In this document: positions 60,786-64,000 of the stretch, in pieces
Position numbering within the stretch: the first letter of the stretch is position 1
Layout: every line of letters starts with the position of its first letter
Source: Populus alba
Lineage: Eukaryota > Streptophyta > Magnoliopsida > Malpighiales > Salicaceae
Assembly: GCF_005239225.2 (NCBI RefSeq)
Contig: NC_133292.1
Span: 6,544,985-6,608,984 of the forward strand
Direction of reading: 5' to 3'
Length of the DNA stretch: 64,000 nucleotides
The notes under the pieces: generated by a model
Databases searched by the model: none
The model's input: only the letters and a program-made list of their open reading frames with translations
Told to the model about the DNA's origin: nothing
Translations under genes and position numbers: made by a program

Positions 60786-60893
60786 GCTTCTTTAAACACA
60801 TTGGACTTGCAGTTGTGAATATTGAGGGTAAAAATCGTACTTGTAGAAGAAGTGCATATCATCTGCTTCCTCTAGTTTAATTCCCAGCTGATA

Positions 60894-62212
60894 ATGGCAT
60901 TTACAGTGGATAGGTTTGAAGAGATGGTGTTTACTGTGGAGTCTCAAAAGGCAGTTCCTGCACCCTTCTTAACAAAAACTTACCAGCTAGTTGATGACCC
61001 TCTTACAGACCATGTTGTGTCTTGGGGTGATGATGAAACCACCTTTGTCGTGTGGAGACCTCCTGAGTTTGCTAGGGAACTCCTCCCCAATTACTTCAAG
61101 CACAACAACTTCTCAAGCTTTGTCAGGCAGCTCAACACCTACGTGAGCATCTCCCTCTCCCTCTCCCTCTCCCTCTCTCGCCCTCTATCTCACTCGGTCA
61201 AGGGTACTTCTAAAATCATCTCTAGAGTCTACTGGTTAATGAGCAGCAAGGTAAAAGCTGTGCTAACTAACATGGCTGCTTTTCCAGGGAGTTTCTTAGT
61301 TTTTCCAAGTAGGCAGGTCGCTCTCATTTTAGATAGCTTGACATCTACCAGTAATTTTACTCAAAATCTCTTCATCCTACACCACTCTACTTTTGAAGAT
61401 CTTAAGCACTATATATGATCTAGAGCACCAAAATACAAAATACTGAAGGACATATCAATCCCAGCTAAACATAAATATTCTGCCCAAGATATATATAGCG
61501 TGTTAGTATTTAATATATGGTAATCCGTATTAGATGACAAAGCTTTCTAAATAAACCAGCTTTCACGAAACCAGTTTAATATTTTTACTTGAGGATCTTT
61601 CTTTTCTTGTCTTTCTCTTATTCTTCTGTTAATACCTTGCAGGGATTCAAGAAGGTAGTAACTGACAGATGGGAGTTTGCAAATGAGTACTTCAGAAAAG
61701 GAGCAAAGCAGTTGCTATCTGAGATTCACAGGAGAAAAACATCCCAGCACCATCAGTACCAACACTACCCTGACCAAGCAACCCAATTTCTCCAATCAGA
61801 AGATCATGGTTTTGGTTGGATTGATCCTCCATTTCCATCTCCGAAACCAAGTGTTGATCACATCCTAACTGCCCTCTCAGAAGATAACCAGCGACTGAGA
61901 AGGAAAAACTGTATGCTTTTATCAGAACTCTCTCACATGAAGAATCTCTATAATGACATCATCTACTTCATCCAAAACCATGCAAAACCAGTGCCCTATG
62001 AGCAAAAGGCTTACAACACAGTACCTAAGCTTATAGAGCCGGGTTCTTCATGTCAAGATCAAACCATTTGTTTTGGCGTTCAAAGGGCTAAGAATGGTGT
62101 TTTGGGTAAGCATTCATTGACATTTAGTACTGAGGAATCATCGAGTCCAGTGAAGCTTTTTGGAGTCCCTATCATTGATAACAAAAGGCTGCATCCAGAA
62201 GCGATTGAATAG
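60894..62212 (+). CDS. HSFB3: Class B heat-shock transcription factor (HSFB3-like), 2 exons
   Basis: Exons 60894-61142 and 61643-62212 join in phase 0 (AACACCTAC|GTGAGC ... TTGCAG|GGATTC) to 272 residues; the intron falls inside the DNA-binding domain at the site conserved in all plant HSFs. The DNA-binding domain covers about 20-115: [54 protein letters not shown], then [18 protein letters not shown] leucine-rich HR-A/B coiled coil follows ([18 protein letters not shown]). Near the end KLFGVPI is the LFGV repressor tetrapeptide of class B HSFs, so this is a transcriptional repressor/modulator. There is no AHA activation motif. A second ATG 10 codons downstream is possible; the first is taken as start. 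The donor is followed by a CTCCCT microsatellite. The subclass (B3) is my judgement from size and sequence. Confidence 0.92.
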
Positions 62213-64000
62213 CAGGAATAATATTGTAGTGTCTCCTTTGATTAGCTTCTACAATAGGATCTAGATGTTGTCTGTAAGAGCTATCAGAAGAGGAGCTACA
62301 TATGTACACAAGTAGCTCAAAGTTCAGTTGGATTTAAGCTACTTCATGTTAATTAGCAGCAAAGGAAGAAATTTCTTCTTTTTTCTTTTCTTTTCTTTCC
62401 TCACAGACCTGAAGCAAAATACCGGCTTCTCCGACATTGATTAAGAACTAGCTAGAGTACTCTATCAGCCTTGTTTTCCTTTTCTTCCAAAATCCTTTAA
62501 CTTTTCCTTAATCAAATATGGGATAGCTGTTACCTTCAAGAACTACATGTTACGTACACTATATACTAAGAGCAGAAGAAAAAACTTTCAATGTGTTATA
62601 AAAACTAAGTATATGAATGGCAATGCAGTAACTAAGCGCTTAAACTCCAATTAGTTTTCTCATCTAAACCTGATCACATATACAGGACATCGCTGCCTTA
62701 GCTATATATATTCTTGCTCAATGCTCTATAGTAAATTCACAAGGGCATCTAGCTCCCAAAGAAGCTTTTTATTGCCTGCTCTATTCATTCACTGTCTTCC
62801 ACGCAAAGAACGCGCTTGTCTGTCTTCACTCTCTCGGGAAAAAGAAATGCTAATGTCAATAAAGAAACATGAAATATTAGTTTCACGATTTACTCAAGCT
62901 TTTCTTTGGAATACTGTACCGTGCAGAACGTCTTAAAGTAAGTGAAACAAGAAAGAAATATCGCAGCAGAGAGAAATTAGTATTTGGTCACTGGCCATTG
63001 ACCGCTGATCAATTATTCTTCCTCCTTTAAAAGGAGAAAAAAGAAGAATGAAAGAGAGGGTTCAGAGAAAATAAGTGGAGGATGGAATTGAGCAATCATG
63101 TCATGCTTTAAGTTTGACATTCATGATCATGTGGAATCTAGAGATTTACCTTCAGTTTTTATCTGAAAAAGAAGAAAAGAGGCCCATTAAAAAAAAGGTG
63201 AAAATAGTAACCCGTTTAGCCATTGGCTTAGGCAATGTATAAAGAGAGGGGAAAAAGGAAGATTTTTCGTGTTAAAGATTGCTTTGGGATTGTTCTATAA
63301 TGCGATTCTTTGTCATGCCTCGAATTTGTTTCCCTTCTTCTTGTGTAAGCTTTTTTTTTCCCTTTTTATGCTAATGCTGTTTTCTTTTTCTTTTTCTTTT
63401 TCATTTTCTTACCAGAACTTGAAATGAAGCTTGCCTCATCCTTCTCTGCTTTAAACATATATGGTTATGAGTACATGTAACAAAAAATTTGAATCATAAT
63501 TTCTCTATAATTTAGAGCTTGGAGGATGGAGATCCAAACTTACAAGTTTATTTTTTGGTGGAAAAGAATTAGACTATATATGCTCGAATTTTGTGGAATG
63601 ATTGAGGTTACAATATTAGTTATAGCTTACCGGTAGATTAAAGGATAAATTCAAATTGTGTCTCTGTAGTTTTGATAATTGATCATATTAGTCCCTCTAT
63701 TTCATTCGTATTTACGCAATATCTTTTGTTTTTTTGTTACTATTCACATATATATTGTCTATATTCGTGTTTATTTTTGCCTAAATTTTACCAAATCAAT
63801 GAATGGATCGTTGTGTCGTGTCGATGGCTTAAATCAATTGGAAAAAAATATGAAAAAATATTCACCTCATAAATTCAGTCTTCTCTTTGAGGTTCATTGG
63901 GATGGTGGTTAAGGTTGATAGTGTTTCTTTGCTTTTCTTTCAAATAAAAAGCATTGGCTTATATTCAAAAAATTAGTAAAAATCTAGAAGGTGGCAAGTA
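62213..64000. other. HSFB3-like 3' flank and gene-free end of window
   Basis: The first 300 bases should be 3' UTR, with a CTTTT microsatellite at 62376-62400. The 71-residue frame at 62721-62936 and overlapping frames at 63672-63912 show no family features. No gene seen. Confidence 0.5.

Overview
This is plant nuclear DNA. Every convincing gene is a split eukaryotic gene with GT-AG introns or an intronless PPR gene, the spacers are very AT-rich, and the families (PPR, NOI/RIN4-like, phytocyanin, class B heat-shock factor) are plant-specific. Codon use, protein sequences and the dispersed repeats look like a woody eudicot, most like poplar or willow (Populus/Salicaceae); the genus is my inference. 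There are no CRISPR arrays, operons or bacterial features.

Layout from left to right. 0-5.3 kb: a Golgi-type glycosyltransferase (+) converges on an intronless E-class PPR gene (-). 5.3-10.8 kb: AT-rich spacer with a TRIM-like repeat and a cluster of four CACGTG boxes. 10.8-19 kb: two beta-tubulin genes in tandem (+) that share a promoter block and an almost identical third exon. 19-25 kb: repeat-rich spacer with a LINE-type RNase H relic, then a phytocyanin/ENODL gene (+) whose single intron is 2.7 kb. 26-27.6 kb: a P-type PPR gene (-). 28.3-28.9 kb: a small secreted-peptide locus with an in-frame stop. 30.3-30.6 kb: SF3B6/p14 (-). 31.5-32.5 kb: a NOI-domain gene (+). 33-40.5 kb: a 13-exon dihydropyrimidinase gene, PYD2 (-). 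40.5-46.5 kb: repeat-rich spacer with a broken RPL12 copy. 46.9-53.3 kb: an 8-exon LAS1-like pre-rRNA processing gene (+). 53.3-60.6 kb: AT/T-rich spacer. 60.9-62.2 kb: a class B heat-shock factor, HSFB3-like (+). The rest shows no gene.

The genes do not form a pathway. They are a mix of housekeeping genes (tubulin, spliceosome, pyrimidine catabolism, ribosome biogenesis) and plant regulatory genes. From memory, Arabidopsis chromosome 5 around At5g12190-At5g12260 holds relatives of several of them (p14, PYD2, LAS1-like, TUB6, a glycosyltransferase), so the block is probably ancestral and was expanded here by insertions and by a tubulin duplication.

I found no clearly new multi-gene system. 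The most interesting signals are the mosaic divergence of the two tubulin genes together with their conserved MSA-like promoter block, the secreted-peptide locus whose best splice site leads into a stop, a tRNA-like relic in a LAS1-like intron, and a family of short AT-rich repeats that recurs about ten times, including inside introns. Exon boundaries were read by hand from splice sites and reading phase; no alignment or database search was run.
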